Source of the DNA: CAZYTM01 sp964649725
GTDB lineage: Bacteria; Desulfobacterota; Desulfuromonadia; Geobacterales; Geobacteraceae
Assembly (NCBI GenBank): GCA_964649725.1
Contig: CAZYTM010000002.1
Coordinates: 62,001-126,000, forward strand
Length of the DNA stretch: 64,000 nucleotides
Direction: 5' to 3'
Made by a program: the position numbers and the translations under genes. Under the pieces are notes generated by a model. It ran no database searches and had not been told where the DNA came from. It worked only from the letters and a program-made list of their open reading frames with translations. Positions 41,378-50,470 of the stretch are shown here, in pieces (positions within the stretch are counted from its first letter, which is position 1; every line of letters starts with the position of its first letter).

Positions 41378-41809
41378 ATGAAGAGTTTCCTGCTGGTGCT
41401 GGTACTGATGGTTGCTGTTGTCGTTTCGCCGCTTCAGGCCGACGAATTACAGCATTCTACTCCTTCGACCAAGTCAGAGGCACGTCACTTGCCGCAGAAT
41501 TATCTCCTCACCTTCACCCTGGAAAGGCTCAATAAAGAGCCTTTTGTCATCTCGATGCTGGTAGGGGGTCGCGAGGCAAAAATCGCCCTGATCGAGCCGA
41601 GTATTTCAATATCTGCTACAACTACAGTAAAGGATAAAGACTCTTTTCTGCTCGATTACCAGATCGGTACCCGAGTGAAGACCGGTAACGAGCAGTGGCT
41701 CGATGAGGGTATCAAGGGGGCCGTTTATCTCTCTCTGGGGAAGGAAGCCACCATATTCCGTGAACCGGGACGTGCTTTAAAGTTGAAGATCTCTCCGCCT
41801 CTTCAGTAG
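41378..41809 (+). CDS. Periplasmic protein of unknown function
   Basis: A 143-residue protein with a signal peptide (MKSFLLVLVLMVAVVVSPLQA-DE) and a beta-rich mature part (NYLLTFTLERLNKEPFVISMLVGGREAKIAL, ISATTTVKDKDSFLLDYQIGTRVKTG). No cysteine, lipobox or enzyme motif is visible. AGGAGAG precedes the ATG. I do not recognise the family; the pattern suggests a small beta-sandwich domain acting outside the inner membrane. Confidence 0.75.
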   Translation: MKSFLLVLVLMVAVVVSPLQADELQHSTPSTKSEARHLPQNYLLTFTLERLNKEPFVISMLVGGREAKIALIEPSISISATTTVKDKDSFLLDYQIGTRVKTGNEQWLDEGIKGAVYLSLGKEATIFREPGRALKLKISPPLQ

Positions 41810-41843
41810 GAGATTATGGTAGCGCACCCTACCAGGGGGATGT

Positions 41844-41912
41844 ATGGGCAGGATAATCTTAATGCTGTCGCTGGCGATCATCTTCAAGGATGGCAAGTTC
41901 TTCTTCCAGTAG
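41844..41912 (+). CDS. Possible 22-residue hydrophobic micro-ORF
   Basis: ATG at 41844, four bases after GGGGG, begins MGRIILMLSLAIIFKDGK and ends at TAG 41912. A hydrophobic core with basic ends could form a membrane peptide. It is short and lacks other support, so it may be chance. Confidence 0.2.
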   Translation: MGRIILMLSLAIIFKDGKFFFQ

Positions 41913-41993
41913 TCTCATGCGGTCGGCACATTGGCACTGGCGACCCCCGATTCTGCCCCAGGTCACCCAGGCTCAAGCCTTAAAGGAGTATTC

Positions 41994-42866
41994 ATGCGTT
42001 TTCTGAAACTTCCGGCAATGCTGGCACGCTTCGCCACGCTCCTGCTCCTGGCCGCCTGCGGTAGTGACCCGGATGCGACTCCGGCCCCTGCCCCGGTCAC
42101 CCTGCAAGCGCAATATTCAAGCGCTGTTACCGACGCCCGCAACGTCACTCCGGCAAAGATATCGCGCTACCTGACCCCTATCACGAATGAGAACCCCAAC
42201 CTGATCTGGGAGAACGGGGTGGTCGGTTCGCGGCTGCTGGTGGTTACCTGGCTCGGAGACGCCGGCCTGAGCTACCGTTGCACCGCCACTGGCGGCTGTG
42301 CCGGCAACAGCTCCTGCAAGGAGGGTGGCGAATGCCCGACCTACGGCTTCGACTCCTGGGTCACGGTGGCCCCGGAGCTGCAGAACTTTTTCGCTATCAC
42401 CCGGCCAGAACCGTTGCGCATTGCGCAGCTGCTGGGACTGCCGCCGGAATATGCCACCAGTGGCAACCCTAAAGAGGCAAAATACATGCTGGAGCTGTGG
42501 GTCTCGCCGAGGGACCTCTTCCGCCCCTGCCCTGACACAGAGATTTCGGATACAACCTGCGAGACCGGTTTTCCTGCCGACAGCTTCCGAATGCTGGACC
42601 TGAACAACAGAGTCAGGGCGACCGAAGGGGCTGACTACGGCGTTTTCAAGACCTATACCTCATGGTTCAACAACCGCACCAGAAATATCTACACCATGAA
42701 TTCGTCCCCCTACCCCTGGACCAGGCTTGGCTATACCTACGACTGGGGAAGCAGCAATCATACCGGTCTGAGCGAATTCGTCCTGCATGGCAGGAAAGTT
42801 GACGGCACGAAGATTTCGGTCGGGATAAAGTCGGTCAGGACCACGGCTGAATATTTTACGGAATAA
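41994..42866 (+). CDS. Lipoprotein of unknown function
   Basis: A 290-residue exported protein starting at ATG 41994, six bases after AAGGAG; a longer frame upstream lacks a ribosome site. The signal ends in LLLAAC, a lipobox, followed by a Pro/Ala linker (PDATPAPAPVT). The mature part has a Cys-rich loop (YRCTATGGCAGNSSCKEGGECPTYGF) and a later pair (CPDTEISDTTCETGF), suggesting disulfides. No family recognised. It is followed by the Ntn-hydrolase lipoprotein, and both may act at the cell surface. Confidence 0.8.
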   Translation: MRFLKLPAMLARFATLLLLAACGSDPDATPAPAPVTLQAQYSSAVTDARNVTPAKISRYLTPITNENPNLIWENGVVGSRLLVVTWLGDAGLSYRCTATGGCAGNSSCKEGGECPTYGFDSWVTVAPELQNFFAITRPEPLRIAQLLGLPPEYATSGNPKEAKYMLELWVSPRDLFRPCPDTEISDTTCETGFPADSFRMLDLNNRVRATEGADYGVFKTYTSWFNNRTRNIYTMNSSPYPWTRLGYTYDWGSSNHTGLSEFVLHGRKVDGTKISVGIKSVRTTAEYFTE

Positions 42867-42938
42867 GCTGGCGGTGCTGTAGATAAAGATGATTGTCAGC
42901 CGGCAACAATATAATCTCAACAGGAAAGCGAGTCCACC

Positions 42939-44558
42939 ATGTCACGAAAAACCCCCCTGAACCTTCTGGCAATCCTGCTCGGCACTCTCTTCTTAGCCTC
43001 ATGTACGGCTGATGAACCTCGCTTCACCCGTTATCAACTCGATGGGAACAGCCAGGGGGTGATCGAAAAAGTCAATAACATATATAATACGGTGGTGGTC
43101 TCCAACGACCCCAATATCTATAAGGCGGAATACGAGGCAGGCTTCATCCAGGGGAGACTGCAGAAGGAGCAGATCATCCCGATGCGGGACAATACCTGGG
43201 ACGGCGGCTACCTGATGAGCCCGACCCATAATTATCCCAAGCAGATCCCCCCTTCGGCGAGCGAAATAGCCATGGCGCAACGTACGCTGAAGGCCAACTG
43301 GGACTATACCGTCGATTATATCCGGAGAGAGGGTAACTCGGAGGTCGGCAGCAAACTGCGGCGGCTCATGTACCGGCTGATCGGCATCTATCATGGCGCT
43401 GTCAAGGAGAACCCGGTGGCTCTCACCTTTGACGCCAGCTGGTTGCCGTCATTTACCGAGGCAGAGCTTGGGGTTGGCTATGAGACCCCGCAACTCACCT
43501 TTATGGATATCTATTTCATCAACGCTTTCGGCGACCTGTTCGACGTACTCCCTGACAATGCACCAGCAGCAAAGGGAGGGCGCCCCTCCAAATGCTCGGC
43601 ATTTGTCAAAAAGGGGAGTAACGACATCTATATCACCCACAACTCATGGTACTCGTTCCTCAACCAGAGCCAGGCCCTTACTCTCTGGGTGAACGGCGAC
43701 TACATGACCATGAATATAATCGGCCCGGGGATGCTCGGCTCCGGCACTGATTTCGGCTACACCAACAAGGGGATAATGTTCAACGAGACCACCCACCGGG
43801 CGACCTACACCGTACCGAAGGTCAATGCCCTCTGGATGTTCTGGCGGGCAACCCTGGCCGAGCAGTTCGCCACTTCGATCGATGACTTTTTCCGCTATGT
43901 ATCGCTTGAACCTTCAGGTACCTACATGAACGGTTATATGGTGGTGGATGCCAAGACCAATGAAATCGGCCTGGTGGAGATGTCATACCAGAGCTTTACC
44001 TTCTTCCGCCCGGATGGCAACGGTGGGATAGCTGTCACGACAAAACCGGCCGGACTTGACCCGACCTATGACCAGCAGCTGGTCCGGCCCGATTATCTGC
44101 TCGGTATCAACTTCCCTGCCTCCAATCTGATCAAGGACGAACTTGTAGCCAAAGATAACCGCCCATCGCGGCGCACCCAGTTCAATGCCAGAATCGGCGC
44201 GGTCAATGATATCGAATCGGCCAAGGCGCTGATAACCTATACCGACCCTGACAACCCTCTCTCGATCTATGGCCGCTGGGACCTTGGCTATGGCGACACC
44301 CCTTATCCGAAGACGATACCCGATGGCTCCATCGACGCCAAGGCGGTATCCGCTTCCATGGTCAGAGCTGCCATGAACATTGAGGGGGTACTTGACACCG
44401 ATTCATCGCTGAAGAGCTTCTGGATGAAATACGGAACAGCTTCGATCAAAGGGAAGCCCTTTATCTGGAGCGAGTCGAGCTGGCGTGGCTGGAAGCTCCG
44501 CTCGGTCCCGGACCGGGTGGATGGCGAATACACCCTGTTGAATGCCTATATCAGATGA
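42939..44558 (+). CDS. Lipoprotein of the phospholipase B-like/C45 Ntn-hydrolase type
   Basis: A 539-residue exported protein with lipobox LASC (Cys22). The region around Cys219 (SKCSAFVKKGSNDIYITHNSW) matches the N-terminal-nucleophile core of phospholipase B-like/C45 acyltransferase proteins: nucleophile Cys, then S-A, and the THN-x-W motif. This implies autoproteolysis before Cys219 and an amidase or acyl-ester hydrolase activity. Upstream residues 40-215 form a helical propeptide-like part with GFIQGRLQKEQ, also a feature of the family. Substrate unknown. Surface location is inferred from the signal. Confidence 0.7.
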   Translation: MSRKTPLNLLAILLGTLFLASCTADEPRFTRYQLDGNSQGVIEKVNNIYNTVVVSNDPNIYKAEYEAGFIQGRLQKEQIIPMRDNTWDGGYLMSPTHNYPKQIPPSASEIAMAQRTLKANWDYTVDYIRREGNSEVGSKLRRLMYRLIGIYHGAVKENPVALTFDASWLPSFTEAELGVGYETPQLTFMDIYFINAFGDLFDVLPDNAPAAKGGRPSKCSAFVKKGSNDIYITHNSWYSFLNQSQALTLWVNGDYMTMNIIGPGMLGSGTDFGYTNKGIMFNETTHRATYTVPKVNALWMFWRATLAEQFATSIDDFFRYVSLEPSGTYMNGYMVVDAKTNEIGLVEMSYQSFTFFRPDGNGGIAVTTKPAGLDPTYDQQLVRPDYLLGINFPASNLIKDELVAKDNRPSRRTQFNARIGAVNDIESAKALITYTDPDNPLSIYGRWDLGYGDTPYPKTIPDGSIDAKAVSASMVRAAMNIEGVLDTDSSLKSFWMKYGTASIKGKPFIWSESSWRGWKLRSVPDRVDGEYTLLNAYIR

Positions 44559-44600
44559 TCAGATGGAAAAGTTACTATACTAAACCTGTCGGGGGAAACT

Positions 44601-44945
44601 ATGAGAATCATCTTCGTTGCCGTTCTGCTCTGCCTCCTTCCTGTCGCGGTTCTGGCAGAAAGCGGCGATATACCGTGCATCAGGGGGGACTGCGAAGGGT
44701 GGTCCGGAGCCTATGAAAACGAGAACAACATCACGACGACCTACACCTTCCTGAACAACAGCGGCAAAGCGGCGTTCAACATCAATTTACGCCTGTTGTT
44801 CTACACATATCTGGACGAATACGTCACTACAATCCAGAAGAAGCTGGAAGGACCGATCACGAGAAAGAGCTCTTTTGTCGCCAGATGGCCAGACAACGCT
44901 GCCAAGGTGAAGTTCGAGATATACTTCAGCGAAAAACAGCCATGA
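44601..44945 (+). CDS. Small secreted protein of unknown function
   Basis: A 114-residue protein with a signal peptide (MRIIFVAVLLCLLPVAVLA-ES) and a mature domain with a Cys pair (PCIRGDCEGW) and beta-strand-like segments (TYTFLNNSGKAAFNINLRLLFYTY). The stop overlaps the start of the permease gene (ATGA), implying coupled translation. No known family recognised. Confidence 0.72.
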   Translation: MRIIFVAVLLCLLPVAVLAESGDIPCIRGDCEGWSGAYENENNITTTYTFLNNSGKAAFNINLRLLFYTYLDEYVTTIQKKLEGPITRKSSFVARWPDNAAKVKFEIYFSEKQP

Positions 44946-46537
44946 CCTCCGGGTCTCTTGAGAGAGCTTTAACTCCCCGTCGGGAGATAGGGCTCTTCAG
45001 CCTGACCATGATCGGGGTCAGCTCGATCATCGGCTCCGGCTGGCTCTTTGCCGCCTACCACGCCTCGAAGATAGCCGGCCCGGCCGCTATCCTGTCGTGG
45101 TGTATCGGCGCAGCAGCTGTCTTTGTCATCGGCCTCTGCGCTGCCGAGGTCGGTCGTGCCCTGCCGGTCACGGGGGGGCTGACCCGCTACCTGGAATATA
45201 CCCACGGACCCTTTAACGGCTTCATCGCGAGTTGGGCCAACCTGGTCGGTGCAGTGCCGATCATAGCCATCGAAGCGCTCGCCACTGTTCAATACCTCTC
45301 GCATATCAAAGGTTGCAACGCCCTTTACGACCCGGCGGCCGGTGTCCTGACCATCTCCGGCCTGCTGCTGGCAGCGGTAATAATGCTCGGCTACGCCGCA
45401 CTCAACTGGTGGAGTCTCGGCATGATGCTGAAATCATCCAACGCCATCACCATCTTCAAAGTTGTCATGCCGTTAGCCACTGCAGCATTTCTGATAGCGG
45501 CCGGATTCAACGCGGCCAATTTCCATACCCCGAGCTTTGCGCCGTCGTCCTGGCAGGCGGTACTCACCGCCATTCCGGCCAGCGGAGTGCTGGTGTCGTT
45601 CTTCGGCTTCCAGTCGGTAGTGACCCTGGCCGGCGAGGTGAAGAATCCCGGCCGTACCGTTCCGCTCGCCATGCTCGGGGCAATCGGTCTCTCGCTTCTG
45701 GTCTACCTCTCCCTGCAGATCGCCTTTATCGGCGGGATCTCACCTGCTCTTCTGGCAGCACCGGGGAACTGGAAAAACATCTCCTTCTCTTCACCATTTG
45801 CCGAACTTGCCATGGCACTCGGTTTGAACTGGCTGGTACTGCTTCTATATCTGGATGCGGCCGTCTCCCCTTCCGGTACCGGTCTTGCCTATATCGCCCA
45901 GAGCAGCCGGCTGCTGCGGGGAATCCAGCAGAACGGCCATCTGCCGGTGTCGCTCGGCCGCCTCGACCCTGTCTACGCTACACCGCGTAATGCCATCCTG
46001 GCATCTCTGCTCCTCTCATTTGTATTTCTCTTCGTCTTTCGCGGCTGGGGTAACCTGGTGGAGATGATAACCATATTGATGGTGATCGGCATGATACCGG
46101 CGCCGCTCGCCCTGGCAGGGATCCGCCGCCATGCCCCGCAACTTCTCCCGGGCAGGAATCATGCCTGGCTGCTCGGCATCGAGATACTCTCCTTCATCGT
46201 CATCACCCTCCTCTTCTACTGGTCAGAGTGGCCCAAGACCGGCAAAGCGATGCTGGTCATCATGGCCGGGCTGCCGATCTACTTCTGGTATGAGTGGCGT
46301 GGAGGTAAAAGACCGCTCCTGGCACTCCGGGGTGGCTCCTGGCTGATCCTCTGGCTGCTGCTGATGACTTTTATCAGCTGGCTCTCCGGTACTATCCTGG
46401 AGTCCGTTGCAGTGCCAGGTTGGGATGAGATCGTCGTCATTATCGTGGCGGTCTGCTTCTACTGGTGGGGGGCAGCCGGCTCTTCATTGACACCGCTGCT
46501 GGAGAATGTCTGCAGATATGGTATAGATAATGAGTGA
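44942..46537 (+). CDS. APC-family amino acid permease
   Basis: A 531-residue inner-membrane transporter with about 12-14 helices. The start at 44942 overlaps the preceding stop by four bases. It opens RREIGLFSLTMIGVSSIIGSGWLF, the APC TM1 helix-break motif (GSG), and continues with FGFQSVVTLAGEVKNPGRTVPLA (TM6 and loop) and YLDAAVSPSGTGLAYIAQSSRLL, all amino acid-polyamine-organocation family features. Substrate not predictable. It may import a precursor used by the downstream acyl-activating genes, but this is conjecture. Confidence 0.88.
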   Translation: MTSGSLERALTPRREIGLFSLTMIGVSSIIGSGWLFAAYHASKIAGPAAILSWCIGAAAVFVIGLCAAEVGRALPVTGGLTRYLEYTHGPFNGFIASWANLVGAVPIIAIEALATVQYLSHIKGCNALYDPAAGVLTISGLLLAAVIMLGYAALNWWSLGMMLKSSNAITIFKVVMPLATAAFLIAAGFNAANFHTPSFAPSSWQAVLTAIPASGVLVSFFGFQSVVTLAGEVKNPGRTVPLAMLGAIGLSLLVYLSLQIAFIGGISPALLAAPGNWKNISFSSPFAELAMALGLNWLVLLLYLDAAVSPSGTGLAYIAQSSRLLRGIQQNGHLPVSLGRLDPVYATPRNAILASLLLSFVFLFVFRGWGNLVEMITILMVIGMIPAPLALAGIRRHAPQLLPGRNHAWLLGIEILSFIVITLLFYWSEWPKTGKAMLVIMAGLPIYFWYEWRGGKRPLLALRGGSWLILWLLLMTFISWLSGTILESVAVPGWDEIVVIIVAVCFYWWGAAGSSLTPLLENVCRYGIDNE

Positions 46538-46558
46538 TAACAGCCGTAAGGGGCAGTG

Positions 46559-47758
46559 ATGTTCTCTTTTCTGCAGGAAAACCGGGGTTTCCGCAATTTC
46601 TGGCTCGGCCAGGTGATCTCCCAGATCGGGGACAGGATCCATACCCTGGCGGTAATCTGGCTCGTCTACAGCTGGACCAGGTCAGGGACGGCTCTCGGAC
46701 TGGTCCTGATTGCCGCGACTCTCCCCTCAGTGCTGATCTCCCCCTGGGCCGGAGCAGTTTCGGACCGGATCAACCGGAAACATATCGCCATCGCAGCCGA
46801 TCTGGCCAGATGCCTGCTGGTCATAATCCTGGCGGTAATGGCCCGCTACGATTCACTGAACATGGCTGTCATTGTCGTGATGACCGCACTTGTCTCCATC
46901 GCCTCGGCCTTTTTCAACCCGGCGACTCTCGCCATGATGCCGTCGATCGTCGCAGCGAAGGATCTGGCACGGGCCAATGCGATCACGCAGCTTTCGGCAA
47001 ATGCCAGTGGCGCGGCCGGCTTTCTGCTGGGGAGCGGCCTGATTGCCGCCATCGGCATACCGGTGGCATTTCTCTTTAATGGTTGCTCTTTTTTCTTCTC
47101 TGCTATACTTATCCGGAAAATCGACTATCACCATGCCCGCTCCCTGCGCCCCCTATCCTTTATAGCCGATCTGAAAGATGGCTGGAGTGTGGTGCAAAGC
47201 ATACCGATGGTCGCCAGGATCCTCGGGCCGCTGGTAGTGATCAATTTCCTCTTCTCCTCCCTTTCGGTCATGATCCCGATCTTTGCCGAGGGGGTGTTCA
47301 GGTCCGGGTCGGCAGGTGTCGGACTGCTGCTGGCCAGTTATACTTGCGGGATGTTCCTGGCAGCGCTGCTCTTGAGCAGTTTTCAGCTGAAGGCGAGCAT
47401 CTCCTGGCTGGTCACATCGAGTCTGCTGGCAGTTGCCGGCAGTTTTCTGGCAATGGGGCTGATGCAGAGCTTCCCCCTCTTTGTCGCTGCCCTGGTGCTG
47501 ATCGGTTTTGCCCTGAATGGCACCAACATATGTCTGATTACCATGTTTCAGAGGGTGATCCCGGGAGAGGTCAGGGGGAAATTCTTCAGCATGCTTACGG
47601 CTCTCTCCCTATCTGCCCAGCCGCTCTCCTACGGCCTGACCGGATGGTTGTCTGACCTTGTCAGACCGGCAGGGATAATGCTCGCCTGCGGCATCGCCCT
47701 GCTCTTTTCTGCCCTGGTAATATACCGAATTACTGAACTGCGCGAGCAGTATGTGTGA
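46559..47758 (+). CDS. MFS transporter, 12-helix (MdfA/ENTS-like) type
   Basis: A 399-residue transporter starting at ATG 46559 behind AAGGGG. It opens FLQENRGFRNFWLGQVISQIGDRIHTLAVIWLVY and has the MFS motif A region GAVSDRINRKHIAIAADLAR. Helix 5 contains NPATLAMMPSIVAAKDLARANAI, as in the MFS_3/ENTS group of exporters. Close spacing to the next gene (nine bases to the PaaK-like gene) suggests it exports the product of that cluster. Confidence 0.87.
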   Translation: MFSFLQENRGFRNFWLGQVISQIGDRIHTLAVIWLVYSWTRSGTALGLVLIAATLPSVLISPWAGAVSDRINRKHIAIAADLARCLLVIILAVMARYDSLNMAVIVVMTALVSIASAFFNPATLAMMPSIVAAKDLARANAITQLSANASGAAGFLLGSGLIAAIGIPVAFLFNGCSFFFSAILIRKIDYHHARSLRPLSFIADLKDGWSVVQSIPMVARILGPLVVINFLFSSLSVMIPIFAEGVFRSGSAGVGLLLASYTCGMFLAALLLSSFQLKASISWLVTSSLLAVAGSFLAMGLMQSFPLFVAALVLIGFALNGTNICLITMFQRVIPGEVRGKFFSMLTALSLSAQPLSYGLTGWLSDLVRPAGIMLACGIALLFSALVIYRITELREQYV

Positions 47759-47767
47759 GGATATCAT

Positions 47768-49132
47768 ATGGATGACGTAAAAGCTTTCCCGCAAAAGGTT
47801 TACGATTCAGTGCCGGGATATCGAAGCTTTCTGCAAGCACATGGTGTCTCAAGCGGAGCCCCGTTTGCGGAACTTCCGCTCCAGACCAAACAGAACTATC
47901 TGCTCCAGTATCCGATAGAGGAGCTCTGCTGGGACGGGAAGCTGGGAGACTGCCATCTGATCGGCTCAAGCTCCGGCTTCAGCAGGAGCGGCTCGGTCTT
48001 CTGGCCGAAACGTCCGGAAGATGAAAAGCAGTATCTAGAATCGCTGCAGACGATGCTCTCCCTGAACTACAGCATCGACCGGGAGCGGACCCTCATCATC
48101 TGCTGCATGGCGCTCGGCACCTGGTTCGGCGGGATGACCATCACTGCTGCCTTGCGGGTCATCGCCGCAACCGGCCGGCTGCCGATAACGGTCTGTACGC
48201 CGGGGCTCAACCTGGCGGAAGCAGCAGAGATATATGCCCGTTTCCACAGCAATTTCAAGAAGGTCCTCTGGATCACCAACCCGTCGAATATCGGGCTTAT
48301 CTCGGCATTGCTCCGCCAGAGGGGGGTCACCCCTCCCCCGGGGACATGCTTCTTCCCGGTGCTCGGTGAATATTTCAGCGAAAGCTATCGGGAATCGGTC
48401 GCCAGACGCTACGGACATGACGCGGGAGAACCGCTGGTCCTCTGGACCGGTTACGGTTCGGCAGACACCGGTGACATAGCGGTAGAGACAACCGCGACGA
48501 TCCGGCTGAGAAAGTTCATCCATGCCCGCGAGGAGTTGCGCCGAAGCCTCTTCAACAGCGACGACACGCCGATGCTCCTGGCACTCGCCGCAAAGGGGCA
48601 TGTCGAACTGCTGGAGGGGATGATAGTCGTGACCAAGGACCAACTGGTCCCGCTGGTCCGCTACAACACCGGCGATGAGGGTGGCCTGTTCGACAGAGGG
48701 GAGCTTGCGCGCCTCGGTCTCTTCCCAGATGAGATTCTCCATGATCTCCCGGAGAAGATACTCTTTGTCCGCGGCCGGGCGGCAAATTCGATAATATTTT
48801 ACGGGACGAATCTGAACGTCCAGGAAATCAACCGGCATTTTCTCTCGCTCCCGCAGGAAATGGCCTATTCCGGACTCTTTACCGTCCGCAAGGTGGAGCA
48901 TGGGGATGTATCGACCTTCGACTTCAATATCTTTGTCGAGAAACCTGGCGACAGCAGGCTGGCAGCGCAGTATCATGACACTCTGCTCCGCTATCTGCAG
49001 GGGGAGAGCCTGGAGTTTGCTGCCAAATATTCGAACCTGACCCGTTCCATCGGCAAAGAGCTTATCCGCGTCGAGGTGGAGGAGCTGACCGGCTCGACCG
49101 GCGCCATCAAACACAGATACATTATAGAATAA
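47768..49132 (+). CDS. PaaK-like adenylate-forming enzyme, divergent
   Basis: A 454-residue member of the phenylacetate-CoA-ligase-like ANL superfamily. The phosphate-binding loop is altered (GSSSGFSRSG), the Y/G-x-T-E region reads GYGSADTGDIA, and the ribose-binding Asp lies in VRYNTGDEGG. A C-terminal Lys (IKHRY) may be the adenylation lysine. The phrase LGTWFGGMTITAALR resembles the PaaK active-site helix. It probably activates a carboxylate with ATP; the acid and the acceptor are unknown. First gene of a compact seven-gene run. Confidence 0.75.
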   Translation: MDDVKAFPQKVYDSVPGYRSFLQAHGVSSGAPFAELPLQTKQNYLLQYPIEELCWDGKLGDCHLIGSSSGFSRSGSVFWPKRPEDEKQYLESLQTMLSLNYSIDRERTLIICCMALGTWFGGMTITAALRVIAATGRLPITVCTPGLNLAEAAEIYARFHSNFKKVLWITNPSNIGLISALLRQRGVTPPPGTCFFPVLGEYFSESYRESVARRYGHDAGEPLVLWTGYGSADTGDIAVETTATIRLRKFIHAREELRRSLFNSDDTPMLLALAAKGHVELLEGMIVVTKDQLVPLVRYNTGDEGGLFDRGELARLGLFPDEILHDLPEKILFVRGRAANSIIFYGTNLNVQEINRHFLSLPQEMAYSGLFTVRKVEHGDVSTFDFNIFVEKPGDSRLAAQYHDTLLRYLQGESLEFAAKYSNLTRSIGKELIRVEVEELTGSTGAIKHRYIIE

Positions 49133-49143
49133 CAGGAGGGACG

Positions 49144-50427
49144 ATGGAGCATCTTGCTGCGGAGATGCAACTTGCAAAGGGGGTCCGGGTCTTTCAGGAG
49201 GCTCTGCGATCCAGGTTCTATACGGAAAAGTACGCCGCCATAGCTGTACCTGAAACTGTCGAGCAGTGGCAGAGTCTGCCGGTCCTGACGCGGGGGGAGA
49301 TCTACGAAAGGTCCTTCCCGCAATCGACAGATATGCTGACCCGGCCGGTCGAGGATGCCATCATCATCTCCACCGGTGGGTCGAGCGGCATAGCCCGCTA
49401 CACCACCTACACCCATAGCGAATGGGATGCCTTTGTCGAATGCCAGGCAGCTGCCATGAAGATCCTCGGGATAACGAGAGCGGACCGGGTCGCCAATCTC
49501 TTCATCGCCGGCCATTTCTGGCCCTCGTTCCTCGGTCTGCACGACTGCATCAAAAAGCTCGGTGCAGTACACCTGCCGATCTCCGCCAATATCCCGATCG
49601 AGGAGGTAGTAAAGCTCTGCCTCAAATTTGAACCGACGGTCATGGTCTCGCTCCCGACCCTCTTCGTCTTCATGGCTGACATGGCGAAGCGGGACCGCTT
49701 CAGTTTCGCCCGGCTCAGGATGATAAACTATGCCGGAGAGCATCTGAGCGCCGCTGCCGAGGCGCATGTGGCAGCCGCGCTCGGGGTGACCCGGATCAAG
49801 GCCGGGGCCTATACCAGCGCAGATGTCGGCATAATGGGGTACCAGTGCGAGCATACGGCGCCAGGGGTCTACCATGTCCCTACCTCGTTCCAGTTCGTCG
49901 AACTGGTCAACTTCGATGAGGGGCGCAGCGCAGCGCCGGGAGAAGCCGGAGAAGTAGTGGTGACCAATCTGAGCAGGGTCTCTACGCCGATCATCCGTTA
50001 CCGGGTCGGCGATGTCGCCAGCTGGACAGGTTCCCCCTGCCCCTGCGGCGACAAGAATCCGCTGCTCAAGCTGGGGGGGCGCGCCGGAGAGGACTTCAAA
50101 CTTGGCGGCGGCTTTATCTCCCTGGACGTTTTCGAGAACTGCATCGCCAGCCATGCGGAAGAGTTGAGTCTCAATTTTCAGCTGGAAATTGCAGATGTCG
50201 GCAACCAGTTCAGTCTGCTCCTCCGCATAGAAGCGCCGGCAGAGGTCGATCCGCAACTATTGGAGCTGCTTAAACGGGAACTTATGGCCGCAGTCCCAGA
50301 GTTGTCGATATCCACCGAGAAGGGGTATCTGCGTCTCTTCGAGATCGAGGTGGTGGCGCTGGGGAGACTGCCGCGCAGCCCGATCACCGGCAAGGTGGCA
50401 AAACTGCTCGACCGGCGGGTCATCTAA
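49144..50427 (+). CDS. PaaK-like adenylate-forming enzyme
   Basis: A 427-residue ANL-superfamily ligase, separated by 11 bases from the preceding homolog. The A3 loop is STGGSSGIARY, the A5 region YTSADVGIMGYQC, the A7 Asp IRYRVGDVASW and the C-terminal hinge/Lys PRSPITGKVAKLL. SPCPCGDKN provides a cysteine pair often seen in this branch. It likely forms an acyl-adenylate and then a thioester with CoA or a carrier protein. It is closely similar in layout to the C-terminal half of the LuxC fusion two genes on. Confidence 0.83.
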   Translation: MEHLAAEMQLAKGVRVFQEALRSRFYTEKYAAIAVPETVEQWQSLPVLTRGEIYERSFPQSTDMLTRPVEDAIIISTGGSSGIARYTTYTHSEWDAFVECQAAAMKILGITRADRVANLFIAGHFWPSFLGLHDCIKKLGAVHLPISANIPIEEVVKLCLKFEPTVMVSLPTLFVFMADMAKRDRFSFARLRMINYAGEHLSAAAEAHVAAALGVTRIKAGAYTSADVGIMGYQCEHTAPGVYHVPTSFQFVELVNFDEGRSAAPGEAGEVVVTNLSRVSTPIIRYRVGDVASWTGSPCPCGDKNPLLKLGGRAGEDFKLGGGFISLDVFENCIASHAEELSLNFQLEIADVGNQFSLLLRIEAPAEVDPQLLELLKRELMAAVPELSISTEKGYLRLFEIEVVALGRLPRSPITGKVAKLLDRRVI

Positions 50428-50470
50428 GGTATCATTATGGATGCGCTGAGAGACAGCATGGGAGAGGACG

